Assembly (NCBI RefSeq): GCF_013387485.1
Contig: NZ_JABBXB010000001.1
Span: 578,001 to 642,000 of the forward strand
Direction: 5' to 3'
DNA from: Stenotrophomonas sp. SAM-B
GTDB lineage: Bacteria > Pseudomonadota > Gammaproteobacteria > Xanthomonadales > Xanthomonadaceae
Length of the DNA: 64,000 bases
The notes under the pieces were generated by a model. It was not told the origin of the DNA. It made no database searches and saw only the letters and a program-made list of their open reading frames with translations. The position numbers and the translations under genes were made by a program. This document shows, piece after piece, positions 1 through 7,829 of this stretch (positions within the stretch are counted from its first letter, which is position 1; each line of letters starts with the position of its first letter).

Positions 1-411
1 TCGCGAAGGGGGAGTCTGGCGGGGAGTAGTTGACCTCACAGGTAGAGAGGGCGAGGCGCGCGCTGGGGAGATGCGCGCCGCGCCGCTGCCGATCGGGTCC
101 GGTTTGGCCGGTTGCGTCCGCGGGGATGGGGACGCAGCCGGCAGACCTCTTCGCCCGGTGTTGCCAGCGCACAAAGTGAGACGTGCGTCGCCGCCGCTGC
201 CGGTCGTGGCGTCTGCCAGGCAGCCTTGCCGGAGGCGCGAGCGCGTTCCCGTTCCACCGCACGGTCGTCGTGCGTGAGGATCAACATGAATGGGGAAGTG
301 AGCCGAAGCGTCCTACACGCGGCCTTAACGGCATCGGTGGAACTCAGGCAATCCGTTGAGATTCATGGTGTTAGGGGTTTTAATTCATCCATGACCTGCT
401 AACCTGCCGCG
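1..411. other. Left-edge stretch with no recognised gene
   Basis: I recognise no gene in these 411 bases. Reading frames here have arginine/proline-rich shadow composition and no family motif. The last ~130 bases are less GC-rich than the rest, so they could hold the promoter of mltB, but I can point to no convincing -35/-10 pair. Confidence 0.4.
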
Positions 412-1557
412 ATGATTCGACGCTCCCTGGCCTGCATGCTCACGCTCGGTTTGGTCGCTTGTGCGACCCAGCCGCAGACTCCTTCACCGTCGCCGCAGGC
501 CTCGGGGGTTCCCGTCACTCCCGCTGCGGGGAACAAAGGGCCGGCCGAAGCCGCCCCCGAGGCAGCGGGTGCCAACGCGGCCCCGGTCGATCTGACCCCG
601 GTCCCGTTCGAGGTGGCGCGCGCCAACTTCGTGCGCGATACCGCGTCCCGCTACGGCATTCCCGCCGCGCACATCGAGGCGACCCTGGCCCAGGCGCAGA
701 TCCGCGACCCGATCATCGCGGCGATGTCGCGCCCGGCCGAGCGGGTCAAACCGTGGAACGAATACCGGCCGATGTTCATCAGCCAGGCGCGGATCGAAGG
801 CGGCAGGAAGTTCCTCGCCCAGCATCGCGATGAGCTGATGCGCGTGCAGCAGCGCACCGGGGTTCCGGCCGAGGTGATCGTGGCGATCATCGGCGTGGAA
901 ACCAGTTACGGCGGCAACACCGGCAATTACCGCGTCCTGGATGCGCTGTACACGCTGGCCTTCAAATACCCGCGCAGTGGCGATCCGGCCAAGCTCGAAC
1001 GCGAAGTGCGCCGCGAGCTGTTCTTCCGCGACGAACTGGCGCGCCTGTTCGCGCTGACCCGCGATGAGAAGCTCGACATCACCGCGATCAAGGGCAGCTA
1101 CGCCGGCGCGATGGGCATGGGCCAGTTCATGCCCTCCAGCTATCTCGATTACGCGGTGGACGGCAACGGCGATGGCCGTCGCGATCTGTTCAACAGCTAT
1201 GACGACGTCTTCTCCTCGATCGCCAACTACTTCGTCAAGAAGGGCGGTTGGGTCCGCGGTGGCCCGGTCGCCGTGCCGGCCACGCTGCAGGCGGGTCGCG
1301 AGGCGTTCAATCCGACCGAATGGGCGCCGACCTGGAGTCTGTCCGAGCTGGCCCAGCGCGGTTACCAGCCCAGCGTTCCGGTCGCGGCCGGCCTGACCGC
1401 CACCCCGATCACGCTGGAAGGCAGCACCGGCAAGCAGTACTGGCTGGGCTTCCAGAACTACTACGCCATTACCCGCTACAACCTCTCGAAAATGTATGCG
1501 ATGGCCGTGTACCAGTTGTCCCAGGCCATCGCCGGACAGGAGTTGCCGCCGGCATGA
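412..1557 (+). CDS. mltB: Membrane-bound lytic murein transglycosylase B
   Basis: Cleaves the MurNAc-GlcNAc bond of peptidoglycan to give 1,6-anhydro ends, from the inner face of the outer membrane. The 381-residue protein opens with a lipoprotein signal whose lipobox LVAC puts the lipidated cysteine at residue 17. A proline/alanine spacer follows (about 20-60), then the SLT_2 catalytic domain. The catalytic acid is Glu163 in IIGVETSYGGNTG, and SYAGAMGMGQFMPSSY is the family's second signature. Its stop overlaps the rlpA start (ATGA), which fits an mltB-rlpA-dacC envelope operon as in other xanthomonads. Length matches the family. Confidence 0.95.
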   Translation: MIRRSLACMLTLGLVACATQPQTPSPSPQASGVPVTPAAGNKGPAEAAPEAAGANAAPVDLTPVPFEVARANFVRDTASRYGIPAAHIEATLAQAQIRDPIIAAMSRPAERVKPWNEYRPMFISQARIEGGRKFLAQHRDELMRVQQRTGVPAEVIVAIIGVETSYGGNTGNYRVLDALYTLAFKYPRSGDPAKLEREVRRELFFRDELARLFALTRDEKLDITAIKGSYAGAMGMGQFMPSSYLDYAVDGNGDGRRDLFNSYDDVFSSIANYFVKKGGWVRGGPVAVPATLQAGREAFNPTEWAPTWSLSELAQRGYQPSVPVAAGLTATPITLEGSTGKQYWLGFQNYYAITRYNLSKMYAMAVYQLSQAIAGQELPPA

Positions 1558-2894
1558 ACACGATCGCACGCTCCAGATGGCTGATCCCGGGTCTGTTGAT
1601 ACTGGCACTGGCCGCCTGCAGCAGTGCGCCGAAGAAACCCGGGGGCGGCACCGCTTCCGGCAGCAGCAAGCCGTCCGGCGCGGTGGTGCAGGGCAAAGGC
1701 GGGCGTCCGGCGCATTGTCCTGATGGCTCGCCGTACAAAGCCGCGTCTGAAGACCCGAGCACGCGCGGCGACTATCGCGCCGGCGGGCTGTACAAGCCGG
1801 GCGTGAATGACAGCACCCCCACCTACATCCCGAACGTGGCCTGCATCCCCGAGCCGGAGGTCGTGGATCTGCCGCGTTCGCCGGTCGGCAACAAATCGCC
1901 GTACGTGGTGCTGGGCAAGCAGTACCAGGTGATGGACAAGACCCGCGGCTATGCCGAGAAGGGCACGGCCTCGTATTACGGCGCGAAGTTCCATGGCCGG
2001 CTGACCTCCAACCGCGAGGTGTACGACATGTACGCCTTCACCGCCGCGCACAAGACGCTGCCACTGCCGAGCTTCGCCCGGGTCACCAACCTGGACAACG
2101 GCGAATCGGTGATCGTGCGGGTCAATGATCGTGGCCCGTTCCATGACGGCCGCGTGGTCGATCTCAGTTACGCGGCCGCCGTGCGCCTGGGCATCACCCA
2201 GCGCGGTACCGGCAACGTGGAAGTCCGCGCACTGGCCCCGGGCGACGACAACCTCATGGTCGACAAACCCAGCCGCCGCGAACGCCGCGAGGTCGCCGCC
2301 GCTGCGGCTGCCGCGACGACGGCCAGCGCCACCGCGGCACGCCGCGCCAGCGACATGGATGCCCTGGTCGGCAAGCTGCCGGCCGCCACGGCCACGGCCA
2401 CGGGCACCGCGGCCAAACCGGCCGGCGAGCAGTACCGCTACCGCGTGGCCGACTCGGCCAAGCCGGGCAACGCCGACAACTTCGATCACTGGATGCGCGA
2501 CAACGGGGTGCGCGTGGCCACCGGCAAGCCGGCCACCACCCAGGCCGCCAGCGTGAACAGCGCCCCGGTGGCGGTCGCCGCACTGCCTGCCGCCGCCGCC
2601 GCCGCGCGCCCGGCACCGGCACCGGCACCGGCTCCCAGCGCCAGCCTGTCCCAGCAGGTGCTCGGCAGCGTGCTGCTGCAGGTCGCCAGTTTCGCCAGCC
2701 GCGACAATGCCACCCGCGCGCTCGGCCAGCTGTCCTCGGCCGGCATCGCCGGGGCCAGCATCAGCGACATCGTCAGTGGCGGGCGCACCTTGTGGCGTCT
2801 GCGCGTTCCGGCCCCCGACCATGCCAGTGCCTCGGAACTTGCCGGCCGGATTGCCGGTCTGGGCTTCGGGGCGCCGCAGATCGTGAAGGACTGA
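1554..2894 (+). CDS. rlpA: Septal ring lytic transglycosylase RlpA with SPOR domain
   Basis: RlpA-type lipoprotein, known in Pseudomonas to cleave denuded glycan at the septum. I take the ATG overlapping the mltB stop because the protein then begins with a clean lipoprotein signal (lipobox LAAC, followed by SSAPKK). That gives 446 residues. The double-psi beta-barrel core carries GTASYYGAKFHGRLTSN and RVNDRGPF. A long Ala/Thr/Pro-rich linker follows, and the last ~75 residues (from SVLLQVASFASRDNA) are a SPOR domain, which binds denuded peptidoglycan. The linker is very low in complexity, so length there may vary between strains. Confidence 0.93.
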   Translation: MNTIARSRWLIPGLLILALAACSSAPKKPGGGTASGSSKPSGAVVQGKGGRPAHCPDGSPYKAASEDPSTRGDYRAGGLYKPGVNDSTPTYIPNVACIPEPEVVDLPRSPVGNKSPYVVLGKQYQVMDKTRGYAEKGTASYYGAKFHGRLTSNREVYDMYAFTAAHKTLPLPSFARVTNLDNGESVIVRVNDRGPFHDGRVVDLSYAAAVRLGITQRGTGNVEVRALAPGDDNLMVDKPSRRERREVAAAAAAATTASATAARRASDMDALVGKLPAATATATGTAAKPAGEQYRYRVADSAKPGNADNFDHWMRDNGVRVATGKPATTQAASVNSAPVAVAALPAAAAAARPAPAPAPAPSASLSQQVLGSVLLQVASFASRDNATRALGQLSSAGIAGASISDIVSGGRTLWRLRVPAPDHASASELAGRIAGLGFGAPQIVKD

Positions 2895-3000
2895 GCCTTC
2901 CACTGCCCGCGGCACGCCAGCGCGTGCCGCCGCTCCTTGGCCCTACAATGGCCGTTATCCCTCATCCCCCCCTTGGCGCCCTCCAGGAGCTTGCTGTCCG

Positions 3001-4218
3001 ATGAAATTCCGCTTTGCCGCCGCTGCCATGGCCACGACCCTGTTCGTGGGCATGGTCTCCGCCCAGACCCCCCTGCCGACCCCGGCACCGGCGCCTGCTC
3101 CCGCCGCCGCCGCTCCGGCCACCGTGGCCACGCCGCCGGCACCCGCGCCCAGCATCTCCAAGGCCTGGATCCTGATGGATTTCGCCACCGGGCAGGTCCT
3201 GGCCGGTGAAAACGTGCACGAACAGCTGGCCCCGGCCAGCATCACCAAGGTGATGACTTCGTACGTCGTCGCCGCCGAGGTCAAGAACGGCAAGGTCCGT
3301 ACCGACGACCAGGTGATGATGAGCGAGCGCGCCTGGCGCGAGGGCGGTGCCGGCACCGACGGCAGCTACAGCGGCTTCCCGGTCAACCAGACCGCACGCC
3401 TGGAAGACATGGAAAAGGGCATGGCGATCCAGTCCGGCAACGATGCCGCGATCGCCCTGGCCGAGCACGTCGCCGGCAGCGAAGAAGCCTTCGCCTCGCT
3501 GATGAACAGCTACGCCGCCAAGATCGGCATGAAGGACTCGCACTTCGTCAACGCGCACGGTCTCAGCGCCCCGGGCCACCACACCACCGCCTACGACCTG
3601 GCCCTGCTGGGCCGCGCGATGGTGCGTGACTACCCGGAAACGTACGCCTACAACAAGGTGAAGGAATTCACCGTCGGCAACATCACCCAGCCGAACCGCA
3701 ACCTGCTGCTGTGGCGCGACCAGAGCGTGGACGGCATCAAGACCGGCCATACCTCCGAAGCCGGCTACTGCCTGATGAGCTCGGCCCAGCGCGGCGACCA
3801 GCGCCTGGTCGCAGTGATCCTCGGGGGCGGTTCGGAAAAGCAGCGCGCCGATGACAGCCTGGCCCTGCTCAACTGGGGCTTCCGCTTCTTCGAAACCCAC
3901 CGCATGTACGAGCCGGGCAAGGTCGTGGCCGAGCACAAGGTGTGGAAGGGCAAGACCGACAAGCTGCAGCTGGGCGTCGCCCAGCCGATGCTGGTCAGCG
4001 TCCCGCGCGGCCGCTACAACGATCTCAAGCCGAGCATCGATGTTCCCAAGACCCTCGAAGCCCCGTTCACCGCTGGCCAGCAGGTCGGCACGCTGAAGGT
4101 GATGCTGGACAACCAGGTCGTCGCCCAGGCGCCGCTGGTTGCCGTGGCCGCCGTCGAAGAAGCCGGCTTCTTCAAGCGCCTGTGGGACAGCTTCTGGATG
4201 TGGTGGGAATCGGAGTAA
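3001..4218 (+). CDS. dacC: D-alanyl-D-alanine carboxypeptidase (PBP5/6 type)
   Basis: Penicillin-binding protein that trims the terminal D-Ala of peptidoglycan pentapeptides in the periplasm. The 405-residue protein has a signal peptide, an Ala/Pro spacer (23-50), and all three active-site motifs: SITK (Ser80, Lys83), SGN (144-146) and KTG (246-248). A PBP5_C domain follows. The tail FFKRLWDSFWMWWESE is a typical amphipathic membrane anchor. It lies 106 bases after rlpA; TACAAT at 2944-2949 is a possible -10, so it may also have its own promoter. The dacA/dacC choice of name is arbitrary. Confidence 0.95.
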   Translation: MKFRFAAAAMATTLFVGMVSAQTPLPTPAPAPAPAAAAPATVATPPAPAPSISKAWILMDFATGQVLAGENVHEQLAPASITKVMTSYVVAAEVKNGKVRTDDQVMMSERAWREGGAGTDGSYSGFPVNQTARLEDMEKGMAIQSGNDAAIALAEHVAGSEEAFASLMNSYAAKIGMKDSHFVNAHGLSAPGHHTTAYDLALLGRAMVRDYPETYAYNKVKEFTVGNITQPNRNLLLWRDQSVDGIKTGHTSEAGYCLMSSAQRGDQRLVAVILGGGSEKQRADDSLALLNWGFRFFETHRMYEPGKVVAEHKVWKGKTDKLQLGVAQPMLVSVPRGRYNDLKPSIDVPKTLEAPFTAGQQVGTLKVMLDNQVVAQAPLVAVAAVEEAGFFKRLWDSFWMWWESE

Positions 4219-4235
4219 TCCGGTTCGACCGCAGT

Positions 4236-4267
4236 AAAAAAAGACCGGCGAAAGCCGGTCTTTTTTT
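4236..4267. terminator. Bidirectional Rho-independent terminator
   Basis: Perfect 7-bp stem GACCGGC/GCCGGTC with a GAAA loop, flanked by A7 on the left and T7 on the right, so it works on both strands. It separates convergent dacC and the LpxR-like gene. Confidence 0.92.
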
Positions 4268-4289
4268 GCGCGTCCGTTCTGGCTGCCCG

Positions 4290-4312
4290 GTGGTGCCGGC
4301 CGCTGGCCGGCG
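4290..4312 (+). repeat. SMAG-like palindrome, diverged (GTGG head)
   Basis: GTGGTGCCGGCCGCTGGCCG plus GC has the same hairpin as the GTAG-headed repeats elsewhere in the window, with GTGG instead of GTAG. It sits just right of the bidirectional terminator in a convergent gap. Confidence 0.7.
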
Positions 4313-4328
4313 TTCCGTACTGGCGGCG

Positions 4329-5393
4329 TTACAGCGACCGGCTGATCGTGAAGCTGCCGAACACCGGCGCCTCGCGCTGCCCATCGAACTCGCGCGTGCT
4401 GTGGTAGCGCGCCAGTGCGAACTTCCAGCGCCCGCGCATCACCGCCAGCCCGTAGCCGGCCTGGCCGACCACATGCCGCTTGTCGACACTGTGGCTGTTG
4501 CGGAACGTGTTGCCATCCAGCGTGATATCGCGGATCACCCACGCCGCATCGGTCGTCGCGAACAGATGCCACGACCACCCGCTCGGCTTGCCACCGCGCG
4601 TCGGCGCCGTGTTCTCACCGGCCGGGCGCAGGGGGGTGCTGCCGAAATCGTCCGGCAGCTTCCAGCCGAAGCGCACTTCGCCACCGGCATTGAGGTGTGT
4701 GGCCAGGTTGCCCACCGCGCCGCCGTAATGGCTGATCGCATCCCAGCCCCAGCCGCCCAGGTTCTCCGTGGCATCGGCCGGCCACCGGCGCATCCGCTCG
4801 TGGGTCAGCATGAACACCGGCTCGTTGTGCAGCTGGTTGTCCCAGCCCTGGAACTTCTCATCGCCCAGCAGCTCGTGCACCGCGTTCTGCACTTCTTCGC
4901 CCTGCGCCCAGGGCCCGACCACGCCCAACGCCAGCTGCGTCGTCTGCAGCCGGTCGCCGCGGCGCGCGTTGTACCCGAAGCTGCCGATCAGCACGCCCGC
5001 ATACGGGCGGTCATCTTCGATCAGGTCCTTCCGGGTGAAATCGGTCGGGGTGAAAATCCCCTGGGCCAGGCTGAAGATCATGTTCTGTTGTTCGAACTCG
5101 CCCGGGTGCAGCCGCTCCAGGTGGCTGTTGACCCAGCGCGCCAGGCGCGGCAGGCACGGATCGTCGGTGTAGTCGACCAGATTCGGCGACACGAAGGTGA
5201 TCTGGGCACCGTTGGTATAGCCCTGATCCTGGTCCTTGCCGCCGAACAGATCGTTGTCGACGCGGAAGTTGACCTGCGGCGGATGCTCGCGCATCGCATC
5301 GGGCCCGCATTGGGAGGCGGCCTGGGCGGCAGGCGCCGCCAGGGCGAGGACACCGGCAAGCGCGGCCGGCAGCGCGAAGGGCTTCAAGGACAT
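4329..5393 (-). CDS. lpxR: Lipid A 3'-O-deacylase LpxR family outer-membrane protein
   Basis: LpxR-type (DUF2219) outer-membrane beta-barrel enzymes remove the 3'-acyloxyacyl group of lipid A. The 354-residue protein starts with a clear signal peptide (AAPAAQA, cleavage near residue 25). Just after it comes the family hallmark VDNDLFGGKDQDQGYTNGAQ, which contains the Asn-Asp active-site pair. Aromatic and alternating strands run through to the C-terminus. Length is close to the ~320-350 of the family. Convergent with dacC. The family assignment is firm; the actual acyl-chain specificity is not visible here. Confidence 0.85.
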   Translation of the reverse strand: MSLKPFALPAALAGVLALAAPAAQAASQCGPDAMREHPPQVNFRVDNDLFGGKDQDQGYTNGAQITFVSPNLVDYTDDPCLPRLARWVNSHLERLHPGEFEQQNMIFSLAQGIFTPTDFTRKDLIEDDRPYAGVLIGSFGYNARRGDRLQTTQLALGVVGPWAQGEEVQNAVHELLGDEKFQGWDNQLHNEPVFMLTHERMRRWPADATENLGGWGWDAISHYGGAVGNLATHLNAGGEVRFGWKLPDDFGSTPLRPAGENTAPTRGGKPSGWSWHLFATTDAAWVIRDITLDGNTFRNSHSVDKRHVVGQAGYGLAVMRGRWKFALARYHSTREFDGQREAPVFGSFTISRSL

Positions 5394-5550
5394 GGGATAC
5401 CAGACAGGGATTTATTCTTTCTTAAGCTGGTACAGCGTAGTCAGAGCGTGATCCTGTGAACAGCACTGCGCACGCACTGCTGCGTATCAGTGGCGATACA
5501 GGCGTTTTCACGTGCCGTTCGGTACCGCTGTGCGCACGATCAAGCAACGC

Positions 5551-5579
5551 TTGGGTTCGGGCGCGGGCATCCCCATAAT
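5551..5579 (+). promoter_or_regulatory. Putative sigma-70 promoter of ybeD-lipB, possibly leaderless
   Basis: TTGGGT (5551-5556) and CATAAT (5574-5579) are 17 bases apart. A start site about 7 bases downstream would fall at or one base before the ybeD ATG (5587), and no Shine-Dalgarno precedes that ATG. Confidence 0.45.
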
Positions 5580-5586
5580 CCCGGAC

Positions 5587-5865
5587 ATGGAGATCAAGTC
5601 TGACAACCCCGACCACGGCTTCCAGTTCCCCGGCCAGTTCGAACTCAGCGCCATGGGCGCGGCCGGCAACGACCTGGAACGCGAACTGCCGCGCCTGCTC
5701 GAGCTCGCCGGCCTGGAAGTACTGACCGAACGGGTCAGCTGGAAACACTCGTCCAACGGCAAGTACGTGTCCGTGCGACTGGTGTTCAAGGCCGACAATC
5801 GCGAACAGTACGACGCCGCCCACAACGCGCTGCGCGACCACCCGGAAGTGAAGTGGACGCTGTAG
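5587..5865 (+). CDS. ybeD: DUF493 family protein YbeD
   Basis: Small conserved protein (92 residues) of the DUF493/YbeD family, whose E. coli member is encoded beside lipB; biochemical role uncertain. I start at ATG 5587 because the protein then begins [20 protein letters not shown], a family-like N-terminus, while the upstream in-frame extension looks non-coding. The conserved core includes SSNGKYVSV, and the fold resembles an ACT-like domain. The stop lies inside the start of lipB (13-base overlap), so translation is likely coupled and the gene belongs to the lipoate operon. Confidence 0.9.
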   Translation: MEIKSDNPDHGFQFPGQFELSAMGAAGNDLERELPRLLELAGLEVLTERVSWKHSSNGKYVSVRLVFKADNREQYDAAHNALRDHPEVKWTL

Positions 5866-6560
5866 CCAGCTGCGCCACCGCCGCGGCCCCGGGCGACCGG
5901 GCGCCGCAACCGGCCCTCGTGCGTGACCTCGGCCGCCAGCCCTATGCCCCGGTCTGGCACGCCATGCAGCGTTTCACCGATGCCCGCACCGATGCCACCC
6001 GCGACGAACTGTGGGTGGTCGAGCACGACCCGGTGTTCACCCTGGGCCAGGCCGGCAAGGACGAGCACGTGCTCGCCCCCGGCGATATTCCCGTTCTGCA
6101 TGTCGACCGCGGCGGCCAGGTGACCTACCACGGCCCCGGCCAGCTGGTGATCTACCCGCTGCTGCAGCTGCGGCGGCTGGGCATCGGGGTGCGCGACTAT
6201 GTCTGCCGGATCGAGCAGGCCATCATCGACACCCTGGACGAATGGAACATCGGCGCCGAGCGCCTCGACGGCGCCCCCGGCGTCTACGTGGGCGGGGCCA
6301 AGGTCGCCGCCCTCGGCATCCGTGTGCGCCGCGGCTGCACCTTCCACGGCCTGGCCTTCAATGTGTCCATGGACCTGGAACCGTTCCGCCGGATCAACCC
6401 CTGTGGCTATCAAGGGCTGCAGGTGACCTCGGTGGTAGACTTGGGGGGACCGTCCGGCATGGCGGCCGTCACGCCGGTGCTGCTGGGCCATCTGGCCCGC
6501 CAGTTCGGCCTGGCCCTCGAGCCGGCCGCTGAATTACCCGATTTGACTGACGCGGCGTGA
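5853..6560 (+). CDS. lipB: Octanoyltransferase LipB
   Basis: Transfers the octanoyl group from acyl carrier protein to lipoyl domains, the first step of lipoate assembly. In the 235-residue product the catalytic pair is visible: Lys150 in [10 protein letters not shown] and Cys184 in INPCGYQG. The substrate-site motif [17 protein letters not shown] is at 86-102. The first ~20 residues are Ala-rich and poorly conserved, so translation could begin a little later. It overlaps ybeD and is followed 18 bases later by lipA. Confidence 0.96.
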   Translation: MDAVASCATAAAPGDRAPQPALVRDLGRQPYAPVWHAMQRFTDARTDATRDELWVVEHDPVFTLGQAGKDEHVLAPGDIPVLHVDRGGQVTYHGPGQLVIYPLLQLRRLGIGVRDYVCRIEQAIIDTLDEWNIGAERLDGAPGVYVGGAKVAALGIRVRRGCTFHGLAFNVSMDLEPFRRINPCGYQGLQVTSVVDLGGPSGMAAVTPVLLGHLARQFGLALEPAAELPDLTDAA

Positions 6561-6578
6561 ACGCCGCCGACCAAGGCC

Positions 6579-7592
6579 ATGACTGAAACCACCGCTCGCC
6601 TCATTCCCCTGCAGGTTGTGCAGGGCGACACGCCGTCCGCCGCCCCGTTGCAGACGGGCGTCAAACAGATCGGCGGTGACAAGATCGGCCGCTCGCCGGT
6701 GCAGTTCGCCGACGCGCCGGTGCTGCGCAAGCCGTCGTGGATCCGCGTGCGGATTCCGTCGGGCAACGCCGTGCAGAACCTCAAGGCCAAGCTGCGCGAG
6801 AACCGCCTGGTCACGGTCTGCGAGGAAGCCAGCTGCCCCAACATCCACGAGTGCTTCAGCCACGGCACCGCGACCTTCATGATCCTCGGCGAGGTCTGCA
6901 CCCGCCGCTGCTCGTTCTGCGACGTCGCCCACGGCCGGCCCAAGCCGCCGGACGCCAATGAACCGGCCAGCCTGTCCCAGACCGTGGCCGACATGGGCCT
7001 GAAGTACGTCGTGGTGACCAGCGTGGACCGCGACGACCTGCGCGACGGCGGTGCCCAGCACTTCGCCGACTGCATCGGCGCCATCCGTGCCAAGTCGCCC
7101 AACACCAAGATCGAAGTGCTGACCCCGGACTTCCGTGGCAAGGGCCGCATGGAGCGCGCGCTGGAGATCCTGGCGACCAATCCGCCGGATGTGTTCAACC
7201 ACAACATCGAAACCGTGCCGGACCTGTACCGCAACGTGCGCCCGGGCGCGGATTACCAGTGGTCGCTGACCCTGCTCAAGAAGTTCAAGGCCCAGCATCC
7301 GGAGATCGCCACCAAGTCCGGCATCATGCTCGGCCTGGGCGAGACCCTCGAGCAGGTCCAGGCCACGCTGCGCGACCTGCGCGAGCACGACGTGGACATG
7401 ATCACGATCGGCCAGTACCTGCAGCCGACCGCCCACCACCACCCGGTGCTGCGTTATTGGACGCCCGAGGAATACAAGGCGCTGGAGGAGTACGGCAACG
7501 CGCTGGGCTTCAGCCACGTCGCCTCCGGTCCGATGGTGCGCTCGTCCTACCACGCCGACCGCCAGGCGGCCGACGCCGGCGTCGCCGGTTGA
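6579..7592 (+). CDS. lipA: Lipoyl synthase LipA
   Basis: Radical-SAM enzyme that inserts two sulfurs into the octanoyl chain made by LipB. The 337-residue protein shows both cysteine sets: auxiliary cluster Cys81, Cys86 and Cys92 ([12 protein letters not shown]), and the radical-SAM CxxxCxxC at Cys107, Cys111 and Cys114 (CTRRCSFC). The C-terminal RSSYHAD matches the family's RSSY motif. The N-terminal ~45 residues are an extension common in this family in xanthomonads. Last gene of the ybeD-lipB-lipA operon, followed by a hairpin. Confidence 0.98.
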   Translation: MTETTARLIPLQVVQGDTPSAAPLQTGVKQIGGDKIGRSPVQFADAPVLRKPSWIRVRIPSGNAVQNLKAKLRENRLVTVCEEASCPNIHECFSHGTATFMILGEVCTRRCSFCDVAHGRPKPPDANEPASLSQTVADMGLKYVVVTSVDRDDLRDGGAQHFADCIGAIRAKSPNTKIEVLTPDFRGKGRMERALEILATNPPDVFNHNIETVPDLYRNVRPGADYQWSLTLLKKFKAQHPEIATKSGIMLGLGETLEQVQATLRDLREHDVDMITIGQYLQPTAHHHPVLRYWTPEEYKALEEYGNALGFSHVASGPMVRSSYHADRQAADAGVAG

Positions 7593-7595
7593 TCC

Positions 7596-7617
7596 AACGG
7601 GCCCTTCGGGGCCCGTT
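7596..7617 (+). terminator. Hairpin after lipA
   Basis: Nine-bp stem AACGGGCCC / GGGCCCGTT with a TTCG loop starts three bases after the lipA stop. Only a weak T run follows (TTCCGTCATT), so termination may be partial. Confidence 0.7.
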
Positions 7618-7829
7618 CCGTCATTCCCCCTGTCTTCCCCCGGCCGCGGCCCTGAACCGCGGATGGCCGCAGGCCTGTGCCTGTCTGCCGATCCCGCCGG
7701 TATTCACAAATTTCTCCAACGGCCTCGGTAGGCTGAAGGCCCCGGTGACAAACGCGGCAACTTTCGGCACTGTCGTGGTGTCTGTAATGCACGCAGTCTC
7801 TCCCTTGGCAAGGTGCCACGAGCTAGTCC

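Noticed and set aside
484..1608. Long open frame opposite mltB
   Set aside because: Antisense to a gene with intact family motifs; Arg/Gly/His-rich composition typical of reverse-strand shadows in GC-rich DNA.
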